NCBI GenBank assembly: GCA_038134285.1
Contig: JAYPUW010000006.1
Location: 1-64,000, forward strand
Reading direction: 5' to 3'
DNA length: 64,000 nt
DNA from: UBA3478 sp038134285
GTDB lineage: Bacteria; Bacteroidota; Bacteroidia; Flavobacteriales; Flavobacteriaceae
Within the stretch, counting starts at the first letter, position 1. The number at the start of each line of letters is the position of its first letter. The notes below the pieces were generated by a model that was not told the origin of the DNA, ran no database searches, and saw only the letters and a program-made list of their open reading frames with translations. Positions 52,413-61,361 of the stretch are shown in pieces. The position numbers were made by a program, and so were the translations under genes.

Positions 52413-54023
52413 TCAAAGATTTTCAGACACAATCAAATGAAGATTTCCATGAGAAGCTTCATTGCCAAAGGCCTCCAACAAAGCATCAAAAAAAGAAGGC
52501 CCCAACTTAGCGTAAATCACGCTTAAGTTCTCAAAGCGTTCATGAGGTATACCCATCGGGTAGAGTCTATCATAAAGTTGAACAAGGCGCTTCACTTCGT
52601 CCTGAAGCTTGCGCTTTTGTGCCTTAAGTAAGCGCTTCTCAAGGTGATCTAAACCTTTAATTTGCTTATGTTCTTGTGCAGAAACCGCGCCCATAAAGCT
52701 TTTATCGGTTTTTTCAGCCATCTCCTTTAAGGCTAAAAACTGCTTAATTAACTGTTCACGCTGGGGGCTAAAGTCTATGGATAGGTCTGAAATTCTACGA
52801 ATCACGCTATTTACAAAGGCATCCTTTGAACGAATAAAGTCTTTGAATTCTGCCTGAAGAGCACCCATCTTACGGTACTCCTTAGTACTCATCCAGAATA
52901 CAGAATTTCGAAGCACAAAAAGCGGAAAAGGGGTTGAAGCACTTTCAAATACTGCCTTGAGCTGCATAGAGTAGGCAAGCTCTCCACCTCCACCTATATA
53001 GGCCAAGTTCGGTAAAATGATTTCTTGGTACAGCGGTCTCAACACTACGTTAGGTGAAAAACGTTCCGGAGCTTTCTCCAAGAGGTCCAAGAGCTCCTCT
53101 CGTGTAAACTCAGTTTTAGATTCCGAGAGTCCAAATCCATTTTTAAGTCGCACAATCCTTTCTCTAGAGCCCTCTTCTAGATAGAACAAATTGATTTCTC
53201 TTGCATTGACTTGAGAGCCAAATTCTAAAGCAGCAAGATTCTCTGAGGTTTTATCCACTAAGGGTTTGGCAAAGGACTCTTCAAGCTCCCGTCGCATAAC
53301 CGGCTTAAACAGTTCCTTCAATACTTTCTGATTTGGATCGATCACCACAAGCCCGTACTGTTTGAACAGCTCGTGAACCAATTTAAACATCGCAGAAGCG
53401 AGCTTCTGAGAGCTCTGATAAGATTCCCGGAACAGATCAATTATGGTTTTTGCGTCTGGAGTATCAGGAAGGAGATCTTCAATCTTTGAAATCACATCTT
53501 GCAGGCCTTCTGTACTAAAAGTACCAACGGCTCCTTTTTGTTTCGTATTCCAATTGAGTTTAACCTGTCCCAAGTGAATGTGATTGATCTCTTCATAGTC
53601 GTGATCTTCACTGGCCATCCAGTACACCGGAACGCAATGCATATCTGGAAACTGCTTTGAGAGCAACTGACTCAGCTTTATGGTATGCAATACTTTGTAA
53701 ACAAAGAACAAGGGGCCTGTAAAGATGTTCAATTGGTGGCCGGTGCAAACTGTAAAGGTGTTCTCGCGATCGAAAAGTTGAATATTTGCATCAACTCTTT
53801 TATCCACTAGGCCATGAGAACTGTACTGTGCGACAAGTGCCTCTTTAAGTGCTTTGCGATGTGTAACTGGGTAAGATTGGGATTTTAATAGCCGCTGTGA
53901 ACCAAATGAGGCTAAGCTTGGTTGATTAGTGTAGAATTCCTCTGGCAAATCACCCTTAACATAGGCCCGCATAAGTGGAGAATGAAAGCCCGTTTCAGAA
54001 AAAGAAAGGTGATAAAAATCCAT
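52413..54023 (-). CDS. bshC: Bacillithiol biosynthesis cysteine-adding enzyme BshC
   Basis: The 536-residue protein is a full-length BshC. It shows VCTGHQLNIFTGPLFFVYKVLHTI (about 91-115), CVPVYWMASEDHDYEEINHI and VVLRPLYQEIILPNLAYIGGGGE, the conserved nucleotide-like fold and coiled-coil insertion of the family. BshC joins cysteine to glucosaminyl-malate to complete bacillithiol, a low-molecular-weight thiol of Firmicutes and Bacteroidota. bshA and bshB are not in this window. It is divergent from the M14 peptidase gene, starts 69 bp apart. Confidence 0.94.
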   Translation of the reverse strand: MDFYHLSFSETGFHSPLMRAYVKGDLPEEFYTNQPSLASFGSQRLLKSQSYPVTHRKALKEALVAQYSSHGLVDKRVDANIQLFDRENTFTVCTGHQLNIFTGPLFFVYKVLHTIKLSQLLSKQFPDMHCVPVYWMASEDHDYEEINHIHLGQVKLNWNTKQKGAVGTFSTEGLQDVISKIEDLLPDTPDAKTIIDLFRESYQSSQKLASAMFKLVHELFKQYGLVVIDPNQKVLKELFKPVMRRELEESFAKPLVDKTSENLAALEFGSQVNAREINLFYLEEGSRERIVRLKNGFGLSESKTEFTREELLDLLEKAPERFSPNVVLRPLYQEIILPNLAYIGGGGELAYSMQLKAVFESASTPFPLFVLRNSVFWMSTKEYRKMGALQAEFKDFIRSKDAFVNSVIRRISDLSIDFSPQREQLIKQFLALKEMAEKTDKSFMGAVSAQEHKQIKGLDHLEKRLLKAQKRKLQDEVKRLVQLYDRLYPMGIPHERFENLSVIYAKLGPSFFDALLEAFGNEASHGNLHLIVSENL

Positions 54024-54091
54024 AGCTTCTTTTAGTAAAGGCTAAGATACGCAGTAAATTTCGTAGCTTTTGCACCCTTAAGAAACAAGCT

Positions 54092-56518
54092 ATGAGATCT
54101 TCTTTACTTCTATTTTTAATGGCCACTTCCTTGAGTTGGGCACAACTGCAATCTCCAAAAGAATTTTTGGGGTATTCATTAGGTGATGCCTTTACGCGAC
54201 ATCATGAAGTGGTGAGTTATTTTCAGCATTTAGTCGACCAAAGACCCGATCAAGTGGTACTCCAAACCTATGGTAGCACCAATGAAAGAAGAAGTCTCCA
54301 AGTGGCCTTCATAGGGACACCAGAAACTATAGCAAAACTAGAATCAATTCAAGCGGATCACCTTCGGTCTCTCACTGAAGGAGAAGCTTCAGACATAGGA
54401 ATTGTATGGCTGAGTTACAATGTTCATGGAAACGAAAGTGTGAGCACTGAAGCCTCAATGCAAACGGCTTATGAATTACTTACCTCCAAATCAGAATGGT
54501 TAAGCAATACCCTTGTGGTGATTGACCCTTGTATCAACCCTGATGGACGTGAGCGTTATGTCAATTGGTACTACCAGGCAAAAAACGAAGAAAAACAATC
54601 CGACCCCAATAGCAGTGAACATTTTGAACCCTGGCATTCAGGAAGAACCAATCACTACGTTTTTGACTTGAATCGAGATTGGGTTTGGACCACCCAAACA
54701 GAAAGTAAAGCGCGATTAGCACTATACAATAAATGGTTCCCACATATCCATGTAGATTTTCACGAACAAGGGGTCGACAGCCCGTACTATTTTGCTCCCG
54801 CTGCAGAGCCCATCCACGAGGCAGTAACAGAATTTCAGAAGGATTTTCAAACTGAACTCGGTAGAAATCACGCAAAGTACTTCGATGAAAACGCTTGGCT
54901 TTTCTTCACCAAAGAACGTTTTGATTTGCTCTACCCTAGTTATGGAGATTCTTACCCTACCTTCAATGGAGCAATCGGAATGACGTACGAGCAAGGAGGT
55001 GGCGGCCGAGCAGGGTTGTCTATTTACAATGGTGATGGAGATGCAGTCACACTAAAAGATCGGATTGCCCACCACGTGACTACTGGATTATCTACCGTTG
55101 AAATGGCACATCTCAACACACAACGTCTCATTGAAAACGCAAAGCTTTATTTTGATTCTAGCACAAAATCCCACCAGACCTATGTTTTATCTGGTAAAGA
55201 AGATAATATCCATCAGCTCACCAAACTTTTAGATCGACACAAGATTACTTATGAGAAGGCACAACCAGCCCTAGTAACAGGATACGATTACCGAAGTCAG
55301 CGTCAAAAAAGACTTCAAATCGGTTCAGATCACCTTCTAGTTTCTACCCGGCAGTTTAAAGGATCATTGGTTCGTGTGCTATTTGAACGCGAAGCACAAT
55401 TGAACGACTCGGTAACCTATGATATTACTTCATGGTCACTTCCATACGCTTATGACTTAGAGGCCGTAGAAGTTGACAAAGACCTCAAAGGGTCGTCGTA
55501 TACAGCAACAAAGCCTGTACCCCTTGCCTTTAACGAAAAGGCCTATGCCTATGCGATGAATTACAGCAGTTTTGAAGACCAAAAGGCTTTGAGTTTCTTG
55601 CTGTCGAATGGGGCCCGTGTGCGCACCTCTTATGAAGCCTTTGAGATTGATGGTATGAAGTTTAATCCAGGAACTTCAATCATGCTCGTAAAAGAAAACC
55701 CAAATCTTAAAGAGCTCATGACTTTGTGTACCGATGAGTATTCAAGAACTTTTAAGGAGGTAAGTAGCGGTTTTGTTACGGCGGGTAAAGATTTTGGTTC
55801 TTCTGCGGTTCAACTTACTAAAGCTCCAAAGATCGCCTTATTAAAAGGTGATGGCATTTCATCGTACAACTTTGGTGAGTGGTGGTATTTTTTAGAGCAT
55901 GATCTCAGTCAAAACATAGCCACAATCGATCACGATGCCATGAGAAGAGTAGATCTCAAAGGATACGATATCATCATCATGCCAAGTGGCAGCTATTCGC
56001 AATGGAGTGATGCCGAACTCAATCGCATAAAAACTTGGGTCAGAGAAGGAGGACGTTTAATCGCTCAATCCGACGCCCTGTATACTGTCAGTAATTGGGA
56101 TGGGCTCTCGCTTAAAGCAAAGCAATCTTCAACGAGTGACAGTGCTCCTATTTCCTATTCTCTTCAAGAGCGCAGCGCCATATCAGACAGAATTACAGGT
56201 GCCATTTTTAGAACAAAAGTGGATCGCACACACCCCATCGCTTTTGGATACGCTTCTTCTTATTTCTCCCTGAAGCTAAGTGAAAACTACTTTGAGAAAT
56301 TAAATCGAGGAACCATATTTTCTATCGAAGAAAACGGAAAACCTGTATCAGGCTTCGCTGGTGCGCGAACTGAAGAACCTTTAGAAAATTCTCTAGTGCT
56401 AGGAGCAGAACGTTTCGGAAGAGGCCAGGTGGTTTACTTCGTAGACAACCCTGTGTTTAGAGGTTTTTGGTATGGGGCAAAACAGGCCGTTGCCAATGCC
56501 TTATTTTTTGAGTTTTAG
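54092..56518 (+). CDS. M14 family zinc carboxypeptidase-like protein, secreted
   Basis: The 808-residue protein starts with a signal peptide (MRSSLLLFLMATSLSWAQ). The M14 zinc site is in YNVHGNESVSTEASM (H112 and E115) with the third ligand in HVDFHEQG near residue 227, and a Glu in IGMTYEQGGGGRAGL near 310. After the catalytic domain (to about 350) a long C-terminal region contains a class I glutamine amidotransferase-like segment (DIIIMPSGSYSQWSDAEL near 628). Such long M14 proteins are frequent in Bacteroidota. It probably acts in the periplasm or outside on peptides. It overlaps the convergent DUF5606 gene by 4 bp. Confidence 0.88.
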   Translation: MRSSLLLFLMATSLSWAQLQSPKEFLGYSLGDAFTRHHEVVSYFQHLVDQRPDQVVLQTYGSTNERRSLQVAFIGTPETIAKLESIQADHLRSLTEGEASDIGIVWLSYNVHGNESVSTEASMQTAYELLTSKSEWLSNTLVVIDPCINPDGRERYVNWYYQAKNEEKQSDPNSSEHFEPWHSGRTNHYVFDLNRDWVWTTQTESKARLALYNKWFPHIHVDFHEQGVDSPYYFAPAAEPIHEAVTEFQKDFQTELGRNHAKYFDENAWLFFTKERFDLLYPSYGDSYPTFNGAIGMTYEQGGGGRAGLSIYNGDGDAVTLKDRIAHHVTTGLSTVEMAHLNTQRLIENAKLYFDSSTKSHQTYVLSGKEDNIHQLTKLLDRHKITYEKAQPALVTGYDYRSQRQKRLQIGSDHLLVSTRQFKGSLVRVLFEREAQLNDSVTYDITSWSLPYAYDLEAVEVDKDLKGSSYTATKPVPLAFNEKAYAYAMNYSSFEDQKALSFLLSNGARVRTSYEAFEIDGMKFNPGTSIMLVKENPNLKELMTLCTDEYSRTFKEVSSGFVTAGKDFGSSAVQLTKAPKIALLKGDGISSYNFGEWWYFLEHDLSQNIATIDHDAMRRVDLKGYDIIIMPSGSYSQWSDAELNRIKTWVREGGRLIAQSDALYTVSNWDGLSLKAKQSSTSDSAPISYSLQERSAISDRITGAIFRTKVDRTHPIAFGYASSYFSLKLSENYFEKLNRGTIFSIEENGKPVSGFAGARTEEPLENSLVLGAERFGRGQVVYFVDNPVFRGFWYGAKQAVANALFFEF

Positions 56519-56955
56519 GCCTCTTCTCCTTTAGCGGCCTCTTCTTTCTTAGTAGTTTCTTTTATGAACGAAAGAAGCTTTTTGCTTAGAAGTAAGTTGT
56601 ACCAGCTCAGTACTTTTTTGATATCGCTTGCATAAACGCGGTCTTTATCGTAATTCGGAAGTACCTCGAAAAAGTACGCTTCTAAATCAATTTTTGCTGC
56701 CTTTGGTGAGGTCGAGGCTTGCTTTCCGCCCTCTTTGTCGTAAATCAATTTGAACACTTCTAGCAAAGGCATCTCTTTCTCTAGGGTATATACAGCAATC
56801 TCGCTCAACATGCTTACCTTGGCACGTAAGGGTACCGTTACACGTTTTTGATCCTGAAGAGATTCTGCGACGAACCCACCTTTTGTTTGCGCTAAAAGTT
56901 TAAATAAGCCAGGGTATCCTGCTATAGAAATAATCGTTTCGAGTTCTTTACTCAT
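56515..56955 (-). CDS. DUF5606 protein
   Basis: The 146-residue protein matches DUF5606: it starts KELETIISIAGYPGLFKLLAQTKGG, continues with SLQDQKRVTVPLRAKVSML and ends in a Lys/Glu-rich tail (KETTKKEEAAKGEEA). It is cytoplasmic as far as sequence shows. DUF5606 genes follow def and ruvX in many Bacteroidota. The function is unknown; possible nucleic-acid association is only a guess from the basic patches. It overlaps def by 4 bp. Confidence 0.85.
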   Translation of the reverse strand: MSKELETIISIAGYPGLFKLLAQTKGGFVAESLQDQKRVTVPLRAKVSMLSEIAVYTLEKEMPLLEVFKLIYDKEGGKQASTSPKAAKIDLEAYFFEVLPNYDKDRVYASDIKKVLSWYNLLLSKKLLSFIKETTKKEEAAKGEEA

Positions 56956-57542
56956 CGTTTTTTGCTTTTGGTATAAAATTTCATGCGGTAGTCTGAATCT
57001 ACCATCCCTCTACTAATTTTATCAAGTCGCCCTTTGATTAGTCGCTTCTTTAAGGGTGAAAGTTTGTCTGTGAATAAGACCCCTTCAATATGATCGTATT
57101 CGTGCTGAATGATGCGCGCTGCCAATCCCGAAAATTCTTCAACCCTTTCTTTAAAGTTCTCATTTAAATAACGTAGACGAATTACTGATGGCCGTGTAAC
57201 ATCTTCGCGAATATCAGGAATACTTAAGCATCCTTCTGTAAAAGAAAAATCATCTCCTTCCTCAGCGATCATCTCGGCATTGATAAACACCTTTTTAAAA
57301 CTCTTCAGCACAAGTTGGTCACTAGGAGTAGCGTCTTCATCGTCAGCAAATGGGCTTCCGTCAATCACAAAAAGTCTGATAGACTTGCCAATTTGTGGGG
57401 CAGCTAAGCCTACCCCATGAGCATGATACATGGTTTCCCACATCGATTCAATCAATTGTTCTAAGCCCTCGTAATCCTCTGAAATAGAAAGTGCTTTTCG
57501 TTTTAACACTGGATCTCCGTAAGCAACAATAGGAAGTATCAT
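56952..57542 (-). CDS. def: Peptide deformylase
   Basis: The 196-residue protein has the three deformylase motifs: HGVGLAAPQIGKS, EGCLSIPDIREDVTRP (metal Cys) and IIQHEYDHIEGVLFTDKL (HExxH, here HEYDH). It removes the N-formyl group from nascent polypeptides, using Fe2+. Gene order is ruvX-def-DUF5606 with 4-bp overlaps at both junctions, so the three are translated together. Confidence 0.95.
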   Translation of the reverse strand: MILPIVAYGDPVLKRKALSISEDYEGLEQLIESMWETMYHAHGVGLAAPQIGKSIRLFVIDGSPFADDEDATPSDQLVLKSFKKVFINAEMIAEEGDDFSFTEGCLSIPDIREDVTRPSVIRLRYLNENFKERVEEFSGLAARIIQHEYDHIEGVLFTDKLSPLKKRLIKGRLDKISRGMVDSDYRMKFYTKSKKR

Positions 57543-57949
57543 AAGCGGCTATCAAAATAAGATTGAAGAATTAAGGTGGCACTCACCTCATCAATTACTG
57601 AACGGTTTTGACGGACCGATTTACGAGCGTTCATATCCACTAAAGCCTTAGATGCCATTTTTGAAGTAAAACGCTCATCCTGCCATACAATCGAAAGATT
57701 CAGGGCATTGACTATCTCTTGAACTTTCTTTTCAATAAACTCCATCGATTCAGAGGGTTTACCATTCATTTGAAGTGGTTTACCCACTACAAGAACCTCA
57801 ATGGGCTCTTCGTTATGGAGTTGCGTCAAGGTTGAAAGAAGTTGCTTAGTTTCAACGGCAGAATAGCCTGAGGCGATTCCCAGGGAATTGTATCCCGAAG
57901 AAATTCCTGTGCGCTTTGTTCCAACATCAAGTCCAACAACTCGTTCCAA
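57539..57949 (-). CDS. ruvX: Putative Holliday junction resolvase / pre-16S rRNA nuclease YqgF
   Basis: The 136-residue protein starts with TTG at 57949; the ATG at 57956 is out of frame and a stop precedes in frame, so TTG is the only workable start. The RNase H-like fold is seen in VVGLDVGTKRTGIS (active-site Asp), EVLVVGKPLQMNGKPSE, and WQDERFTSKMASKALVD. YqgF/RuvX matures 16S rRNA and may cut Holliday junctions. A well-spaced promoter (57967-57996) lies upstream, divergent from dapD. Confidence 0.9.
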   Translation of the reverse strand: MERVVGLDVGTKRTGISSGYNSLGIASGYSAVETKQLLSTLTQLHNEEPIEVLVVGKPLQMNGKPSESMEFIEKKVQEIVNALNLSIVWQDERFTSKMASKALVDMNARKSVRQNRSVIDEVSATLILQSYFDSRL

Positions 57950-57966
57950 GAGGCATTATTTTGCCA

Positions 57967-57996
57967 CAAAAATAGGTCAATTTGAACTGTCACAAA
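57967..57996 (-). promoter_or_regulatory. Promoter of ruvX-def-DUF5606
   Basis: On the minus strand a TTTG -33 element (57996-57993) stands 18 bp upstream of an exact -7 box TATTTTTG (57974-57967). This is the best-spaced promoter in the window. The -7 box ends 17 bp before the TTG start of ruvX. Confidence 0.6.
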
Positions 57997-58009
57997 CTCA
58001 GGGTCAATG

Positions 58010-58017
58010 TATCTTTG
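58010..58017 (+). promoter_or_regulatory. -7 box (TAnnTTTG) of dapD
   Basis: TATCTTTG matches the -7 consensus exactly and ends 16 bp before the ATG at 58034. A TTTG lies 25 bp upstream at 57981-57984, longer than usual. It overlaps the region of the divergent ruvX promoter. Confidence 0.5.
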
Positions 58018-58033
58018 CAAAAAATAGAAGTCA

Positions 58034-58852
58034 ATGCAAGCGCTAAGAAAAAGAATAGAAGATGCCTGGGAAAATCGTGAACTCTTAAATGAAAAAGACT
58101 ATCAAGATTCCATTCGTGAGGTCATTGACCTTTTAGATGGTGGCTCATTGCGCTGTGCCGCTCCTAACGATAGCGGAGAGTGGATTGCAAATGAATGGGT
58201 GAAAAAAGCAGTAGTCCTCTATTTTCCGATCCAAAAAATGGAGACCCTAGAGGCCGGCATTTTTGAATATCACGATAAAATTCCTCTGAAGAGAAATTAT
58301 GCTGAAAAAGGGGTTCGAGTAGTACCGAATGCCGTGGTAAGGCACGGGGCTTACGTTTCGAATGGCACGATATTGATGCCCAGTTATGTGAATATAGGTG
58401 CCTATGTAGACGAAGGTACTATGGTTGATACTTGGGCAACGGTTGGGAGCTGTGCTCAGATCGGAAAGAATGTACACCTTTCAGGTGGTGTTGGCATCGG
58501 AGGCGTTCTAGAACCGCTTCAGGCTACCCCAGTGATTATAGAAGACAATGCATTTTTAGGGTCCAGAAGTATTGTCGTTGAGGGCGTTCGTGTAGGTAAA
58601 GAAGCAGTACTAGGTGCAAATGTGGTGCTCACAGCATCTACAAAAATCATCGATGTCACTCAAGATGAGCCCGTCTACTATCAAGGTGAGGTACCTGCTC
58701 GAAAAGTGGTTATTCCTGGCACCTATACTAAAGAGTTTAACGCCGGATCGTATGGAGTTTCATGCGCACTGATCATCGGAGAACGCAAAGAGAGCACTGA
58801 TAAAAAAACTTCGTTGAACGACGCGTTGAGAACCTATGGTGTTTCAGTCTAA
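58034..58852 (+). CDS. dapD: 2,3,4,5-tetrahydropyridine-2,6-dicarboxylate N-succinyltransferase
   Basis: The 272-residue protein fits DapD: an N-terminal helical domain with KDYQDSIREVIDLLDGG and a left-handed beta-helix of hexapeptide repeats (VVRHGAYVSNGTILMPSYV, NIGAYVDEGTMVDTWATVGS, HLSGGVGIGGVLEPLQATP), followed by VYYQGEVPARKVVIPGT. It succinylates tetrahydrodipicolinate in lysine and meso-diaminopimelate synthesis, feeding peptidoglycan crosslinks cut by enzymes such as the M23 peptidase at 19663. Confidence 0.96.
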   Translation: MQALRKRIEDAWENRELLNEKDYQDSIREVIDLLDGGSLRCAAPNDSGEWIANEWVKKAVVLYFPIQKMETLEAGIFEYHDKIPLKRNYAEKGVRVVPNAVVRHGAYVSNGTILMPSYVNIGAYVDEGTMVDTWATVGSCAQIGKNVHLSGGVGIGGVLEPLQATPVIIEDNAFLGSRSIVVEGVRVGKEAVLGANVVLTASTKIIDVTQDEPVYYQGEVPARKVVIPGTYTKEFNAGSYGVSCALIIGERKESTDKKTSLNDALRTYGVSV

Positions 58853-58895
58853 AACCGCATAAAACACTACCTTTACCGGACTCTTAGGACGAATA

Positions 58896-60338
58896 ATGCC
58901 TTCACATCGTATCGAAAAGCTTCCTAAAGCACTAGAGCAACCCATATTTGCAAAAATTGGTCAGATTGCTGATGCATTAAATCTTGAATGCTATGTAATT
59001 GGTGGCTATGTTCGAGATCACCTGCTCGGGCGTCCTTTCAAATTTGATATAGATATTGTCACCCTCGGCAATGCCATTGATTTAGCGGAAGCCCTTAGTC
59101 AGTCTCTAGAAGGAAATCCAAAAGTGTCGATTTTTAAAACCTTCGGTACAGCGATGCTGAAGCACAATGATCTTGAGCTAGAGTTTGTTGGTGCACGAAA
59201 AGAAAGCTACCAGTCAGATTCTAGAAAGCCGATCGTCACAGACGGTACACTTGAGGACGATCAAAATCGAAGAGATTTTACCATTAACGCTATGGCCATC
59301 TGTTTGAATACTGGCCGTTTTGGCGAGTTCTTAGATCCATTTAATGGTATTGAACATCTTAATGAAAAACGAATCGTTACCCCATTAGAGCCTGAGATTA
59401 CCTTCAGCGACGATCCTTTAAGAATGCTAAGAGCCATTCGTTTTGCAGCGCAATTGAACTTTGAAATCGATCCGATTACCCTAAAGGCGATTGAGGCTCA
59501 AAAAGAGCGCATTACTATTGTATCCAAAGAGCGTGTCGTTACAGAGCTTCACAAAATACTGGCAACAGAAAAACCTTCTATAGGTTTCGGCTTACTAGAG
59601 AATTCAAAACTTCTACCCCTTATACTACCTGAACTGAGTGCCTTAAAAGGCATCGATGAAATTGAAGGGATGACCCATAAAGACAATTTCTGGCATACCT
59701 TAGAAGTGGTCGACAACCTGGCATCAGTTAGCGACAACCTCTGGTTGAGATGGGCGGCCCTTTTACACGATATAGGCAAGGCGCCCACCAAGCGTTTTGA
59801 CGAGAAGAATGGATTTAGTTTTCACGGTCACGAATTCGTCGGCTCAAAAATGGTCTACAAACTATTCAAACGTTTGAAAATGCCGCTAAACGATTCGATG
59901 AAATTTGTTCAAAAGATGGTGCTCATGAGCTCTAGACCCATTATCATCTCTGAACAGTTTGTAACCGATTCTGCAGTAAGAAGACTTGTTTTTGACGCAG
60001 GAGATCACATAGAAAGTCTCATGATGCTTTGCGAGGCAGACATTACCACCAAGAATCCGAGAAAACAAAAGCGCTATAAGGAGAATTTTCAAAGGGTGCG
60101 GGCAAAAATTCAGGAGGTAGAGGATCGTGATCGCATCCGTAATTTTCAACCTCCAGTGGATGGAGCAGAAATTATGGAAGTCTTCGATCTCCAGCCCGGA
60201 ATAGAGATTGGCATCCTCAAAGAAGCCATTAAAGAGGCTATTCTTGAGGGTGAGATTTCAAACGATTATGAAGAAGCCAAAGCCTTTATGTTCGAGAAAG
60301 CCAAGAGCATGGGACTAAAGCCAAAGCAAGATGTATAG
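58896..60338 (+). CDS. cca: CCA tRNA nucleotidyltransferase with HD domain
   Basis: The 480-residue protein has the class II nucleotidyltransferase head YVIGGYVRDHLLGRPFKFDID (about 30-50, with DxD), NRRDFTINAMAICL, and DPLRMLRAIRFAAQLNFEI. The C-terminal half has an HD phosphohydrolase domain (WAALLHDIGKAPTKRF; FSFHGHEFVGSKMV) typical of bifunctional CCA-adding enzymes. It builds and repairs the 3' CCA of tRNAs. It overlaps ctaA by 8 bp. Confidence 0.94.
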   Translation: MPSHRIEKLPKALEQPIFAKIGQIADALNLECYVIGGYVRDHLLGRPFKFDIDIVTLGNAIDLAEALSQSLEGNPKVSIFKTFGTAMLKHNDLELEFVGARKESYQSDSRKPIVTDGTLEDDQNRRDFTINAMAICLNTGRFGEFLDPFNGIEHLNEKRIVTPLEPEITFSDDPLRMLRAIRFAAQLNFEIDPITLKAIEAQKERITIVSKERVVTELHKILATEKPSIGFGLLENSKLLPLILPELSALKGIDEIEGMTHKDNFWHTLEVVDNLASVSDNLWLRWAALLHDIGKAPTKRFDEKNGFSFHGHEFVGSKMVYKLFKRLKMPLNDSMKFVQKMVLMSSRPIIISEQFVTDSAVRRLVFDAGDHIESLMMLCEADITTKNPRKQKRYKENFQRVRAKIQEVEDRDRIRNFQPPVDGAEIMEVFDLQPGIEIGILKEAIKEAILEGEISNDYEEAKAFMFEKAKSMGLKPKQDV

Positions 60339-61356
60339 AACCCGCTTTTTACTTCACGCCACCTTGACAGTAATCTATCTGGTCATTATTGCCGGAGCTG
60401 TGGTGCGTATGACCGGCAGTGGAATGGGTTGCCCAGATTGGCCAAAGTGTTTCGGATATTATATACCTCCTACAGAGGCTGATGCCCTTGAATGGAAGCC
60501 AGATCAACCTTATCAAAAAGGCCAAGTCATCATTAAAGAAGAAAAACTTGAAGTTGCCCAACGGGATTTTACCTCTACAGAGCTATATAATCCATCAAAC
60601 TGGGAAGTTTACACCAAGCACGACTATGCCCTATTCAACCCTTGGCATACCTGGATTGAATACATCAACCGCTTATTAGGCGCCATAGCCGGTTTATTCA
60701 CCCTGGCACTATTCATCAGCACCCTATTTGAGCCTAAAAAGAATAAAAAACACATTGTGATCGCGGGATTAGTTTTATTCGGTATCCTCTTTCAGGCCTG
60801 GTTAGGTGCTACAGTAGTGTATTCTGTACTTAACCCCCTAAAGATCACCCTTCACATGCTCATGGCACTGGTACTTGTGGCCTTGCTCTTTTACCTTAAA
60901 TCACAGATCGATCCAGAACAGCGTCAGCCCAATGAATTAAAGGGCCATAAACCATTGTTGGTTGTTGCCCTTTCTTTGACACTCATTCAGGTTCTTTTCG
61001 GCGCCCAGGTGCGACAAAGTGTCGACCATTTTATAGACAATGAAAACCCTATAGCCACTTGGGTTCAAAATGCTCCAGTTCTTTTCTATGTGCATCGCTC
61101 ATTCTCTATAATCGTACTTGTAGTGAATGGGCTGCTTTTTTATCGCTTGAAAAGAACATCCCCTTTATATTTCAGCTATTACCAATTGGTTTTAGGTCTA
61201 ATCCTAATTGAGTTCGGCACAGGTATCGCAATGACTTATTTCGAGTTTCCGTTTTCATCTCAACCTTTGCATTTAGTAATCGCTTCGCTATTATTTGGGG
61301 TTCAAGCCTATTTAGTGATGAAAACTAGTAGTAGATTAGCGCCCTCTAATTCCTAA
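60331..61356 (+). CDS. ctaA: Heme A synthase (CtaA/COX15)
   Basis: The 341-residue membrane protein fits COX15/CtaA. It starts with VVRMTGSGMGCPDWPKC, followed by the helix containing the conserved His residues: NPWHTWIEYINRLLGAIAGL and LKITLHMLMALVL. A second set lies in YVHRSFSIIVLV and SQPLHLVIASLL. About seven spans are visible. It oxidises heme O to heme A for cytochrome oxidase, so the organism is probably capable of aerobic respiration with an aa3-type oxidase. It overlaps cca by 8 bp. Confidence 0.93.
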   Translation: MYRTRFLLHATLTVIYLVIIAGAVVRMTGSGMGCPDWPKCFGYYIPPTEADALEWKPDQPYQKGQVIIKEEKLEVAQRDFTSTELYNPSNWEVYTKHDYALFNPWHTWIEYINRLLGAIAGLFTLALFISTLFEPKKNKKHIVIAGLVLFGILFQAWLGATVVYSVLNPLKITLHMLMALVLVALLFYLKSQIDPEQRQPNELKGHKPLLVVALSLTLIQVLFGAQVRQSVDHFIDNENPIATWVQNAPVLFYVHRSFSIIVLVVNGLLFYRLKRTSPLYFSYYQLVLGLILIEFGTGIAMTYFEFPFSSQPLHLVIASLLFGVQAYLVMKTSSRLAPSNS

Positions 61357-61361
61357 AACTT

